Source: Rickettsiales bacterium
GTDB taxonomy: Bacteria > Pseudomonadota > Alphaproteobacteria > Rickettsiales > UBA1997
Assembly (NCBI GenBank): GCA_947441695.1
Contig: CANEUK010000092.1
Coordinates: 1 to 6,061, forward strand
DNA: 6,061 nt
Direction of reading: 5' to 3'
Every line of letters begins with the position of its first letter. Position 1 is the stretch's first letter. The notes below the pieces were generated by a model that searched no databases, was not told where the DNA came from, and worked only from the letters and a program-made list of their open reading frames with translations. This document shows positions 1 through 5,812 of this stretch, piece after piece. The position numbers were made by a program, and so were the translations under genes.

Positions 1-614
1 CAAAATTCAAACGCGCTGCCACTTCGCAAAAATGTGTACGCGCCGGCGGAAAACACAACGACCTTGACAATGTTGGCTTCACCGCCCGTCACCACACTTT
101 TTTTGAGATGTTGGGCAATTTTTCGTTTGGCGATTATTTTAAAGAAGAGGCGATTTTTTATGCTTGGGATTTATTAACTAAAGAGTTTGAAATCAACAAA
201 GACAAGCTTTTGGTCACGGTTTATCACACCGATTTTGAGGCAGCAAATTTATGGAAAAAAATCGCTAATTTGCCCGAAGAAAAAATAATTCGCATCGCAA
301 CTGATGATAATTTTTGGTCGATGGGCGACGTTGGCCCTTGCGGCCCATGTTCAGAAATTTTCTATGATCATGGTGATAAAATTTTTGGCGATGTTCCGGG
401 TTCAAAAGATCAAAATGGCGATCGTTTTATTGAGATTTGGAATTTGGTTTTTATGCAATTTGAAAAAACCACTGATAAAAAAATGACGTCTTTACCAAAA
501 CCTTGTATTGACACCGGAATGGGTTTGGAGCGTTTGGCTTCTGTTTTGCAAGGCGTTTGCGACAATTACGAAATTGATACTTTTAAAAACCTGATTTCAG
601 AGATTAAAATTTAG
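1..614 (+). CDS. alaS: alanyl-tRNA synthetase catalytic-core fragment, 5' end outside window, 3'-truncated by an early stop
   Basis: AlaRS attaches alanine to tRNA-Ala through an alanyl-adenylate in the cytoplasm. The reading frame is open from base 3 and gives 203 residues before TAG at 612-614. Class II synthetase signatures of AlaRS are clear: RCVRAGGKHND-type sequence (here CVRAGGKHNDLDNVG; the GGK lysine is encoded at 51-53), motif 2 (TARHHTFFEMLGNFSFGDYF), the GDVGPCGPCSEIFYDHGD segment, and motif 3 (DTGMGLERLASVLQG). By comparison with E. coli AlaRS as I remember it, the fragment covers roughly residues 57 to 260 of about 876. The tRNA-recognition part, the editing domain and the C-Ala domain are absent. 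The protein ends DTFKNLISEIKI just after motif 3, and I see no continuation in the next 60 bases in any plus frame. It converges on the ankyrin gene. It may be a broken duplicate, one half of a split gene, or a misassembly. The family call is very secure; functional status is unknown. Confidence 0.93.
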   Translation, partial: KFKRAATSQKCVRAGGKHNDLDNVGFTARHHTFFEMLGNFSFGDYFKEEAIFYAWDLLTKEFEINKDKLLVTVYHTDFEAANLWKKIANLPEEKIIRIATDDNFWSMGDVGPCGPCSEIFYDHGDKIFGDVPGSKDQNGDRFIEIWNLVFMQFEKTTDKKMTSLPKPCIDTGMGLERLASVLQGVCDNYEIDTFKNLISEIKI

Positions 615-618
615 CTTC

Positions 619-646
619 AAAAAGATTTTAGCGAGATTGCGCTAAA
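619..646 (-). terminator. probable intrinsic terminator of the lysK-ankyrin unit, possibly bidirectional
   Basis: Read on the minus strand, the 7-bp stem TTTAGCG/CGCTAAA with a 6-nt loop is followed by ATCTTTTT (626 down to 619). This sits just past the ankyrin stop codon. Read on the plus strand, the same stem is followed by GATTTT, so it could also stop transcription coming from alaS. The stem is short and AT-rich, so this is a moderate-confidence structural inference. Confidence 0.45.
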
Positions 647-680
647 GATTTTAGCGAGATTGCGCTAAAGATTTTGGCGA
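621..680. repeat. 23-bp palindromic tandem repeat (two perfect copies plus a partial third)
   Basis: Two identical 23-bp units lie head to tail at 621-643 and 644-666, followed by a degenerate partial copy at 667-680. Each unit contains the arms TTTAGCG and CGCTAAA around the loop AGATTG. Consecutive units also pair across the 3-base spacer GAT, so the array is a run of alternating palindromes (arms at 627-633, 640-646, 650-656, 663-669, with a TTTGGCG variant at 673-679). The array fills the gap between the alaS stop and the ankyrin-gene stop, and it encodes the last residues of the ankyrin protein. Confidence 0.85.
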
Positions 681-3572
681 TAAAGCTTTGCAAACGGTCG
701 ATTTAGGCGAGGAACTTGGCGAAGAACTATTTTTAACAGAATCATTAGAAATTTGCGCGGGCTTTAAAAAATCTTTAATTTCTTTTTTTGAGTCATTTGC
801 TAAAGAATTTTTTTCGGTTTTGTTGGAATTATTAGAAGAAATTTGAACGTTTCTTTGCGAAGGATTTTCTAAATGCTTTTCTAAATGCTTTTCTAAATGC
901 TTTTCTAAATGCTTTTCTAAATGCTTTTCCAGTGGTTTTTCTAAAGGCTTTTCCAATGACTTTTCTAAAGATTTTTCCAAAAGTTTTTCTGGGGATTTTT
1001 GTAAATTTTCTGAATTTGATTTTACACCAACAATTTCAACCAAAGATGGGCTTTTTTGCTCAACTTGAATTTTTAAAACAGGTTTTTTACCACCTTGATA
1101 GCTACTAACATCAACAACGCGTTGAATCGGATTAGCAAATTTTTGATCTATTTTTATCAAATCAGAAGAAGAAACCTCAAAATCATTCCTTGTTTTTTTT
1201 GGAGGTAAAAAATCAGCAAAGCAAGGTTCTTGCGACTTAGATTCGAATTGAAATTGAGTAATCGGTTTATTTGATAAATTTGAGTTTAAAGTTTTTTCGG
1301 TCGCGGTTTTTGGCTCAAAATTTTTACTATACTCAATCAAATTCGACTCATGTTGAATTTGGATTAATTCTGAATTGCTACGCAGCGAATTAGTGCTTAC
1401 AAATTTATTTTCTTTTGAGTGATTTGCGCTTTGTATTGGAGCATCTGCAACAGATTTTTGATTTTTATAAAAATTAAGATCTTGATTCGGTTTTGTTATA
1501 GATTTTTCATTATTTTTAAAGTCTTCAAAAGTTTTTTTTGGCTGAAAAATTTGAATATCCCGCTCTTTTGAATCAGATTTTTGTTTTTGAGAAGAATTTA
1601 TACCAATTTCAACCTCGGTTGATGAAATTGAATTTTTTAATAACTCTATTTTTTCGCCTATTTCAATAGGCTTGCGTAGATTTGGCCCTAAGTTCAAAGC
1701 CTGATTTGGGATGGAAAATTGAGTTTCTTCAAAAGTTGAATTTTTTGCAAAATCTAACGTTTTTAAAGGCTGATTTTTCTGCAAAATTTCTTGCTGATGA
1801 TTTTGTAAAACCTGTTTTGAATATTTTTCTAAAGAACTTTGCAAAGAATTTTCCAAAAGCCTTTCCAAAGCTTTTTGCAAATTTTCTGAACTTGATTTTG
1901 CACCAACAATTTCAACCAAAGATGAGCTTTTTTGTTCAACTGCAATATCTAAAACAGACTTTCCGCCCCTTTGATAACTAACATCGGCGCCATATTGAAT
2001 TAAAAGAGCCGAAATAACTTCATCACCTTTTCTTACCGAGTCAAAAAGCAAAGCACTAATATTAACTTCTGATAATTTTATCTTTAAAATTTTCTCAATT
2101 ATGGTTTTTGGCTGCAAAATTTGAATATCTCGCTCTTTTGAATCAGATTTTTTTTCTTGAGAAAAATTTGCTTCAGAAATTGAAGTTTTTGCTAAATTTG
2201 ACGCTTCTAAAAGCTGATTTTTTAACTGCTGATTTTGAGAAATTTTATTATCTTTCAAAATTTTTTCTGGCTGCAATTTTTTAGGTAATTCTAAGACAAT
2301 TTTGGGTGGAAAAATCGGTGCTTCAACTTGTTCTTGCTTAAAGGAAATTTTGGGTGGAAAAATCGGTGCTTCAACTTGTTCTTGCTTGGGTTGGATAATT
2401 TTATTTTCCGTTGGTTTTTTGTCTAAATTTTGCCGCTTATTCTCAATTGAATTTGGATTATTTTTGAACTGATTTTGCAAGCGATTATTCGTAAAACTAA
2501 TTTCTTTTAAGTGAGTTGCGCTTTGTTTTGGCGCATCTGCAACGGGTTTTTGATTTTGATTAGAACCAGAATTTTGAGTCGGTTTTGGCGCGCGCTCAAT
2601 CAAATTCAAACTTTGGGTGAATTTGGCAGAATTTGAATTGCCAAGCGAATAAATTGCTGAATCTGCAACGGGTTTTTGATTTTGATTAGAACCAGAATTT
2701 TGAGTCGGTTTTGGTGTAATTTGATTTTTAGGTTCTTGCTTTGGCAAAGGTTGATTTGGCAATTGGTTTAAGCTTTCTTTTTTTGGCTCAAAATTTGTCT
2801 TTTGAGATTTTGGTTTTGGAGAAGGTTTTTTATTTTGTTTTTCTTCAAAATCTCGACCAACAAAAACTCCTGATTTGGCGTTGTTTTCTAACAAAAATTT
2901 AGCAGTTTTTTCGTCGCCTTTTAACACCGCCAAATCAAGCACGGTAAGGTTGCTTTTGTTTTTAACATTCAAATCAAGTTGGTTTTCAATTAGAGTTTTA
3001 AACACATCTTTTTCAACGCCCAAAGCAACAGCAAAATGTGCCGCGGTGTTTCCAGAAATTTCGGATTTGGCGTTTATTTCAACGCCTTCAATTTTTAAAA
3101 ATTTATCCAACTGTTCTGGCGTTTTTCCTGATGCCAAAATTGCCACCAACGGATTAACATCCAACTTGCTAAATTTGTTTAATTCTAAGGCTCCAAGACC
3201 GCATTTTTTATGAAATTCAAGCGATTGTTCGAGCGTTTTTTTTGTTGAAGCGCAAGAAGCTACAAAAAGTTCGCCAGCAATTTCTTTTAGTTTTTTTTGA
3301 TTTTCATTTTTTTTGAGTTGTTTTTGTGCGGCTTTAATTGGGTTATATTTTTTGTTATTTGGAATTGTTTCTTCATCTAAATTTAACTTTTTTTCTTCGG
3401 CTTCAATGGTTGCAATTTGTTGCAAAATTTCTTCCAAATGCCTTGGAAACAAAGATAAGACGCGTTTTTGCTCTTCGCTTAAATTAGCGTAATTGTCCAA
3501 AAAATCTTGCTGCAAATCTTGCGCAAATTTTTGCAAATTGGGAAGTTTTATTTCTGAATTAAATTCTGCCAT
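651..3572 (-). CDS. large ankyrin-repeat, low-complexity protein (possible host-directed effector), function unknown
   Basis: The product is 973 residues with no signal peptide or membrane segment. Residues 1-130 are charged and helical. Residues ~140-232 contain ankyrin-like repeats (e.g. GNTAAHFAVALG, LTVLDLAVLKGDEKTAKFLL). Residues ~233-500 are a K/Q/N/P/S-rich linker with internal repeats. Residues ~503-565 hold a second ankyrin segment (DSVRKGDEVISALLIQYGADV), and ~815-856 a degenerate copy of it. Residues ~860-903 are eleven (H/P/S)LEK tetrapeptides, probably helical, and the serine/lysine-rich tail is basic. I find one methionine (the initiator) and no tryptophan, so ATG at 3572 is the only possible ATG start. 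That start overlaps the lysK stop by 14 bp with no clear Shine-Dalgarno sequence, suggesting translational coupling. Ankyrin proteins mediate protein binding, and many in intracellular alphaproteobacteria are secreted into hosts. An effector role here is inference only. The repeats suggest expansion by slippage and recombination. Confidence 0.85.
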   Translation of the reverse strand: MAEFNSEIKLPNLQKFAQDLQQDFLDNYANLSEEQKRVLSLFPRHLEEILQQIATIEAEEKKLNLDEETIPNNKKYNPIKAAQKQLKKNENQKKLKEIAGELFVASCASTKKTLEQSLEFHKKCGLGALELNKFSKLDVNPLVAILASGKTPEQLDKFLKIEGVEINAKSEISGNTAAHFAVALGVEKDVFKTLIENQLDLNVKNKSNLTVLDLAVLKGDEKTAKFLLENNAKSGVFVGRDFEEKQNKKPSPKPKSQKTNFEPKKESLNQLPNQPLPKQEPKNQITPKPTQNSGSNQNQKPVADSAIYSLGNSNSAKFTQSLNLIERAPKPTQNSGSNQNQKPVADAPKQSATHLKEISFTNNRLQNQFKNNPNSIENKRQNLDKKPTENKIIQPKQEQVEAPIFPPKISFKQEQVEAPIFPPKIVLELPKKLQPEKILKDNKISQNQQLKNQLLEASNLAKTSISEANFSQEKKSDSKERDIQILQPKTIIEKILKIKLSEVNISALLFDSVRKGDEVISALLIQYGADVSYQRGGKSVLDIAVEQKSSSLVEIVGAKSSSENLQKALERLLENSLQSSLEKYSKQVLQNHQQEILQKNQPLKTLDFAKNSTFEETQFSIPNQALNLGPNLRKPIEIGEKIELLKNSISSTEVEIGINSSQKQKSDSKERDIQIFQPKKTFEDFKNNEKSITKPNQDLNFYKNQKSVADAPIQSANHSKENKFVSTNSLRSNSELIQIQHESNLIEYSKNFEPKTATEKTLNSNLSNKPITQFQFESKSQEPCFADFLPPKKTRNDFEVSSSDLIKIDQKFANPIQRVVDVSSYQGGKKPVLKIQVEQKSPSLVEIVGVKSNSENLQKSPEKLLEKSLEKSLEKPLEKPLEKHLEKHLEKHLEKHLEKHLENPSQRNVQISSNNSNKTEKNSLANDSKKEIKDFLKPAQISNDSVKNSSSPSSSPKSTVCKALSPKSLAQSR
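865..996 (-). repeat. 12-bp tandem repeat array encoding (H/P/S)LEK tetrapeptides
   Basis: There are eleven consecutive 12-bp units. The five units at 865-924 are identical (plus-strand unit TTTTCTAAATGC); the six at 925-996 are degenerate. On the coding strand the protein runs SPEK, LLEK, SLEK, SLEK, PLEK, PLEK, then HLEK four times and HLEN. The unit is a multiple of three, so copy-number changes keep the frame. The homogeneous copies lie at the C-terminal side, so the newest expansion is probably there. Confidence 0.93.
961..1128 (-). repeat. duplicated ankyrin module, copy 2 (degenerate)
   Basis: This segment matches 1836-2000 at the DNA and protein level. The protein stretches VEQKSPSLVEIVGVKSNSEN and VEQKSSSLVEIVGAKSSSEN correspond, as do VSSYQGGKKPVLKI and VSYQRGGKSVLDI. 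The match extends into the degenerate LEK-type units. This copy has lost ankyrin consensus positions (DIA became KIQ), so it is the more decayed one. Confidence 0.85.
1531..1599 (-). repeat. ~69-bp internal repeat, copy 2 (KSDSKERDIQI cassette)
   Basis: Nearly identical to 2102-2169. Both encode KSDSKERDIQI(L/F)QPK within otherwise diverged linker sequence. The spacing to the partner is similar to the spacing between the duplicated ankyrin modules but in a different order, so it is a separate cassette rather than an extension of that duplication. Confidence 0.85.
1836..2000 (-). repeat. duplicated ankyrin module, copy 1
   Basis: This is the partner of 961-1128. It continues upstream in the protein into a recognisable ankyrin helix pair (ISALLIQYGADV) and downstream into LEK-like residues (LLENSLQSSLEK). 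The LEK-type sequence in both copies implies that it was part of the duplicated unit, and that the 12-bp array later expanded in only one copy. Confidence 0.83.
2102..2169 (-). repeat. ~69-bp internal repeat, copy 1 (KSDSKERDIQI cassette)
   Basis: Partner of 1531-1599. It encodes the same KSDSKERDIQI core with QPKTIIEK after it. A weaker echo of the following residues (FEPKTATEK) occurs farther along the protein, near nucleotide 1300. Confidence 0.85.
2298..2387 (-). repeat. 48-bp tandem repeat (KQEQVEAPIFPPKI, two copies)
   Basis: A 42-bp identical core occurs at 2298-2339 and 2346-2387, a period of 48 bp or 16 codons. It encodes KQEQVEAPIFPPKI twice in a row. Perfect identity implies a recent or homogenised duplication. 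Confidence 0.92.
2535..2588 (-). repeat. 54-bp perfect repeat, copy B (KPTQNSGSNQNQKPVAD)
   Basis: This is identical base for base to 2661-2714, 126 bp (42 codons) away. It encodes KPTQNSGSNQNQKPVAD. A third, divergent copy lies near 1443-1496 (KPNQDLNFYKNQKSVAD), and sequence related to its VAD end recurs outside the gene at about 5213-5245. Confidence 0.93.
2661..2714 (-). repeat. 54-bp perfect repeat, copy A
   Basis: Partner of 2535-2588. The protein following it (SAIYSLGNSNSAKF) differs from that following the other copy (APKQSATHLKE). The two copies therefore share one half and carry alternative second halves, which suggests modular shuffling. Confidence 0.93.
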
Positions 3573-5133
3573 TTACTAAATTTATAAAATTTTCAATCCC
3601 AAATAAAGCAATAAAAGAGCCAACTCGCGGGCCTTGATCTTGACCTAACAAAATTTGGTAAAGCGTCAAAAACCAGTCGCGCATTTTGGTTTCAAAACCG
3701 TGATTTCTACCCACTTGAAAAACCAGATTTTGCAAAAGCGCGCCATCTTTTTTCTCTTCTTTTGTGGCATTTTTTAAAGTTTCAACTAACTCGCGAAGTG
3801 CCGCTTTTTCTGCGTCGGTGGCTTCGCGGAATTTTTTATTTTTCTTAATGAAGTCGTTGTAATAATTAATTGCGCTTTCAACCATTTTTGCCAAAAGTGG
3901 TGAATTTTCTTTTGAAAGACCAGATTGATATTTGGAAATAAAACCCCAAAGCACGTCGTCATTTTCAGGGTTGCAGGCGCTCGCCAAATTAAGCAAAAGC
4001 GAGTAACTCAAATTAAAATTGATGGCAGGAATTTTTCCCTGATGAACGTGGAAAGCAGGATTATCAAGCTTTGGAAGCTCTTCTTGTTTTTCAAAAGCCA
4101 AAGCAAAAGTTAAATATTCATCCATCGCTTTAGGAATTACGTCAAAATAAAGCCGCTTCGCCGTTTTTGGTTTTTGATACATGAAAAGCGACATCGATTC
4201 AGCTGGCGCATATTTCAACCAGTCTTCCACCGAAATTCCGTTGCCTTTTGATTTAGAAATTTTTTCGCCAGTGTCGCTCAAAAACATTTCGTAAGTGAAA
4301 TTGACTGGTGGGACACCGCCCAAAATTTCGCAAACGCGGCGATAAATTTTTTCGTTTGGCTGGTGATCTTTGCCATAAATTTCATAATCAACGTCCAAAG
4401 AATACCAGCGCGCGCCAAAGTCGATTTTCCACTGCAATTTGCAATTTCCGCCAGTGACTAAAACTTCTTTTTCAACGCCATTTCCATCAACATAAATCAC
4501 GGTGCCTTTTTCTTTGTTTACTCCTTTAACACCTTTATCAATTACAATTCCGCTTTCTAAATCAATTGGCATGAACGGGCTGTAAGTTTCTTGGCGTTCA
4601 GCGCCCAAACTTGGCAACATCAAATCCATCAATTCGTCATATTTTTCAAGCACGCGCAACATTGTAGAATCAAACGCGCCCGATTTATATTTTTGAGTAG
4701 CGCTGATAAATTCATATTCAAAACCAAAGCCATCGAGAAAACCGCGCAAACGGGCGTTCATGTTGTGTCCATAAGATTCGTGAGTTCCAAAAGGATCAGG
4801 AACCGAAGTTAGTGGACGACCCAAATTCGCCCGCACCAAATCTTGCTGCGGCACGTTTTCTGGCACTTTGCGCAGCCCGTCAATATCATCAGAAACGCAA
4901 AACATGCGCGTTGGAATTTCGGGCGCCAAACATTGAAACGCGTGACGCACAAACGATGTACGTACAACTTCGCCAAAAGTGCCAATATGCGGCAAACCCG
5001 ACGGGCCATAACCCGTTTCAAAAAGCACGTAGCCTTTGGCAGGAGTTTTACCCCCAACTTTTGCCAATATGCGGCGCGCTTCTTCAAACGCCCAAGCTTT
5101 TGATTCAAGGAAAGATTTGTGAGAAATTGTCAT
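3559..5133 (-). CDS. lysK: class I lysyl-tRNA synthetase
   Basis: This cytoplasmic enzyme charges tRNA-Lys with lysine using ATP. It is the archaeal-type class I LysRS, unrelated in fold to the class II LysS of most bacteria. The 524-residue product has about the normal family length and appears intact. The HIGH signature is PHIGT (HIGT at residues 49-52) within GYGPSGLPHIGTFGEV. The KMSKS loop is KISKS at 291-295, followed by KGNG. The family-typical CKLQWKIDFGARW and YGKDHQPN segments fall between them, and the C-terminal part is the alpha-helical anticodon-binding region. ATG at 5133 is the natural start: the N-terminal residues align with the family and a TATAAT box lies 7 bp upstream. 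No Shine-Dalgarno sequence is visible. The gene ends inside the start of the ankyrin gene. Composition is less AT-rich than the flanks, as expected of a conserved core gene. I am confident of this identification. Confidence 0.97.
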   Translation of the reverse strand: MTISHKSFLESKAWAFEEARRILAKVGGKTPAKGYVLFETGYGPSGLPHIGTFGEVVRTSFVRHAFQCLAPEIPTRMFCVSDDIDGLRKVPENVPQQDLVRANLGRPLTSVPDPFGTHESYGHNMNARLRGFLDGFGFEYEFISATQKYKSGAFDSTMLRVLEKYDELMDLMLPSLGAERQETYSPFMPIDLESGIVIDKGVKGVNKEKGTVIYVDGNGVEKEVLVTGGNCKLQWKIDFGARWYSLDVDYEIYGKDHQPNEKIYRRVCEILGGVPPVNFTYEMFLSDTGEKISKSKGNGISVEDWLKYAPAESMSLFMYQKPKTAKRLYFDVIPKAMDEYLTFALAFEKQEELPKLDNPAFHVHQGKIPAINFNLSYSLLLNLASACNPENDDVLWGFISKYQSGLSKENSPLLAKMVESAINYYNDFIKKNKKFREATDAEKAALRELVETLKNATKEEKKDGALLQNLVFQVGRNHGFETKMRDWFLTLYQILLGQDQGPRVGSFIALFGIENFINLVNGRI

Positions 5134-5140
5134 TGTTTTG

Positions 5141-5146
5141 ATTATA
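5141..5146 (-). promoter_or_regulatory. putative -10 box of lysK, suggesting a leaderless or near-leaderless mRNA
   Basis: On the minus strand a perfect TATAAT is followed by CAAAACA and then the lysK ATG. A start site 6-8 bases past the box would fall at or beside the initiation codon, which fits the absence of a Shine-Dalgarno sequence. No good -35 hexamer is seen at 16-18 bp (ACATAA at 17 bp). Confidence 0.5.
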
Positions 5147-5147
5147 C

Positions 5148-5162
5148 TTGAATGAAATTCAA
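5148..5162. promoter_or_regulatory. inverted repeat in the lysK promoter spacer (possible operator)
   Basis: TTGAAT and ATTCAA form a perfect 6-bp inverted repeat separated by GAA, directly upstream of the -10 box. The placement suits a repressor or activator site. Short AT-rich palindromes are common by chance, so this is weak. Confidence 0.3.
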
Positions 5163-5164
5163 CT

Positions 5165-5245
5165 TATGTCGAATTTGGCAAATTTTGAATTGCTCTCGCA
5201 GACGACTGAATCGCTGCATTCGCAATAGATTTTATTTTTATTAAA
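5165..5245. repeat. palindromic repeat element related to segments inside the ankyrin gene
   Basis: The core at 5189-5226 folds as nested arms: ATTGC/GCAAT outside, a 4x4 internal loop, then GCAG/CTGC and CGA/TCG with one bulged base and a 5-base loop. The flanking sequence matches the ankyrin gene: 21 of 24 bases agree between 5170-5193 and 2617-2640, TGAATTGCT followed by CGCAG also occurs near 1372, and the right end resembles 1445-1475. The minus strand reads KSIANAAIQSSA, against KSVADAPIQSA and KPVADSAIYS in the ankyrin protein. It is a diverged intergenic copy of a repeat that also sits in frame in a coding region. Confidence 0.6.
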
Positions 5246-5510
5246 AGCGGCTTTTAAACAGCGCGGAAGTATCGCGACGATTAATTTTGTCGTCAACTCA
5301 AAATCTTTGAAGCAAAAAGAAGTAGGAAAAATTTATAGAAAATTAAAAGACTATCTCAAATTTCACATCAAACCCCATTTAAATTTTTATAGTTTTCGCG
5401 TTATTTTTTTATTAAGACGTAGTACAAGTAAAAAGTGCGTTGTCGGCACAATCAAGAACAAAGAAAAAGTAAAAGCTGAAAATGTTGAAAAAACTGCTTT
5501 GAAAGTAAAA

Positions 5511-5540
5511 TACATTAGAGAATTAGTATTTGCTAATGTA
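5511..5540. repeat. 8-bp inverted repeat (hairpin)
   Basis: TACATTAG (5511-5518) and CTAATGTA (5533-5540) are perfect inverted copies separated by 14 bases. No T-run follows on either strand, so it does not resemble an intrinsic terminator. Its role is unknown. Confidence 0.45.
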
Positions 5541-5690
5541 GATATGAATAACACACAACTTTAATCATCGAGCAATGCTGGGATAGTCGATAATACGCTG
5601 AATCATTTCTGATCTTCAAATCAAAAGCCAAAAATAATATCCTAATTTATTTGATGATTTGGTGGAAAAAATATTGTTTTTCTAAGTTAT

Positions 5691-5743
5691 ATAAAAATAA
5701 AATTAAAAACTTTGTTGTAAGATAGTAATTGGCATTTTAAAGT
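5691..5743 (+). repeat. 120-bp-spaced direct repeat, copy A
   Basis: It matches 5811-5863 at 46 of 53 positions without gaps, exactly 120 bp apart. It carries TTGTAA (5715-5720), 17 bp, then TAAAGT (5738-5743), a promoter-like pair conserved in copy B. Part of the following sequence (AAATGAAC) is also echoed after copy B. Confidence 0.75.
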
Positions 5744-5790
5744 TTAAATGAACTTGTAAAGCGAAATGAAAAACACAGTCTTTACTGACA

Positions 5791-5812
5791 ATCTAGTTAT
5801 TCGACGCTAGAT
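5791..5812. repeat. 6-bp inverted repeat between the two direct repeats
   Basis: ATCTAG (5791-5796) and CTAGAT (5807-5812) flank 10 bases and lie just before copy B of the direct repeat. The spacing, about 16 bp centre to centre, is compatible with a dimeric regulator, but there is no independent support. Confidence 0.3.

Noticed and set aside
865..996. Possible CRISPR array
   Set aside because: The units are 12 bp, directly abutting with no spacers, and are coding.
1682..1981. 99-residue open frame on the plus strand inside the ankyrin gene
   Set aside because: It is antisense to a long coherent coding frame and its F/L/K-rich product is what the reverse of K/Q/N-rich repeats gives.
4809..5141. 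Overlapping open frames on both strands across the 5' end of lysK
   Set aside because: They are shadows of the conserved LysRS frame, which carries the HIGH motif here; none shows its own family signature.
5307..5564. 85-residue open frame, plus strand
   Set aside because: It needs a TTG start, lacks a ribosome-binding site, has lysine-rich composition expected from A-rich DNA, shows no recognisable motif, and contains the 5511-5540 hairpin. It may be a remnant but is not supported as a gene.
5565..5640. Possible tRNA or small structured RNA (ATCGA/TCGAT and AGCA/TGCT pairings)
   Set aside because: No cloverleaf, T-loop motif or CCA-end geometry can be built; the pairings are short enough to be chance.
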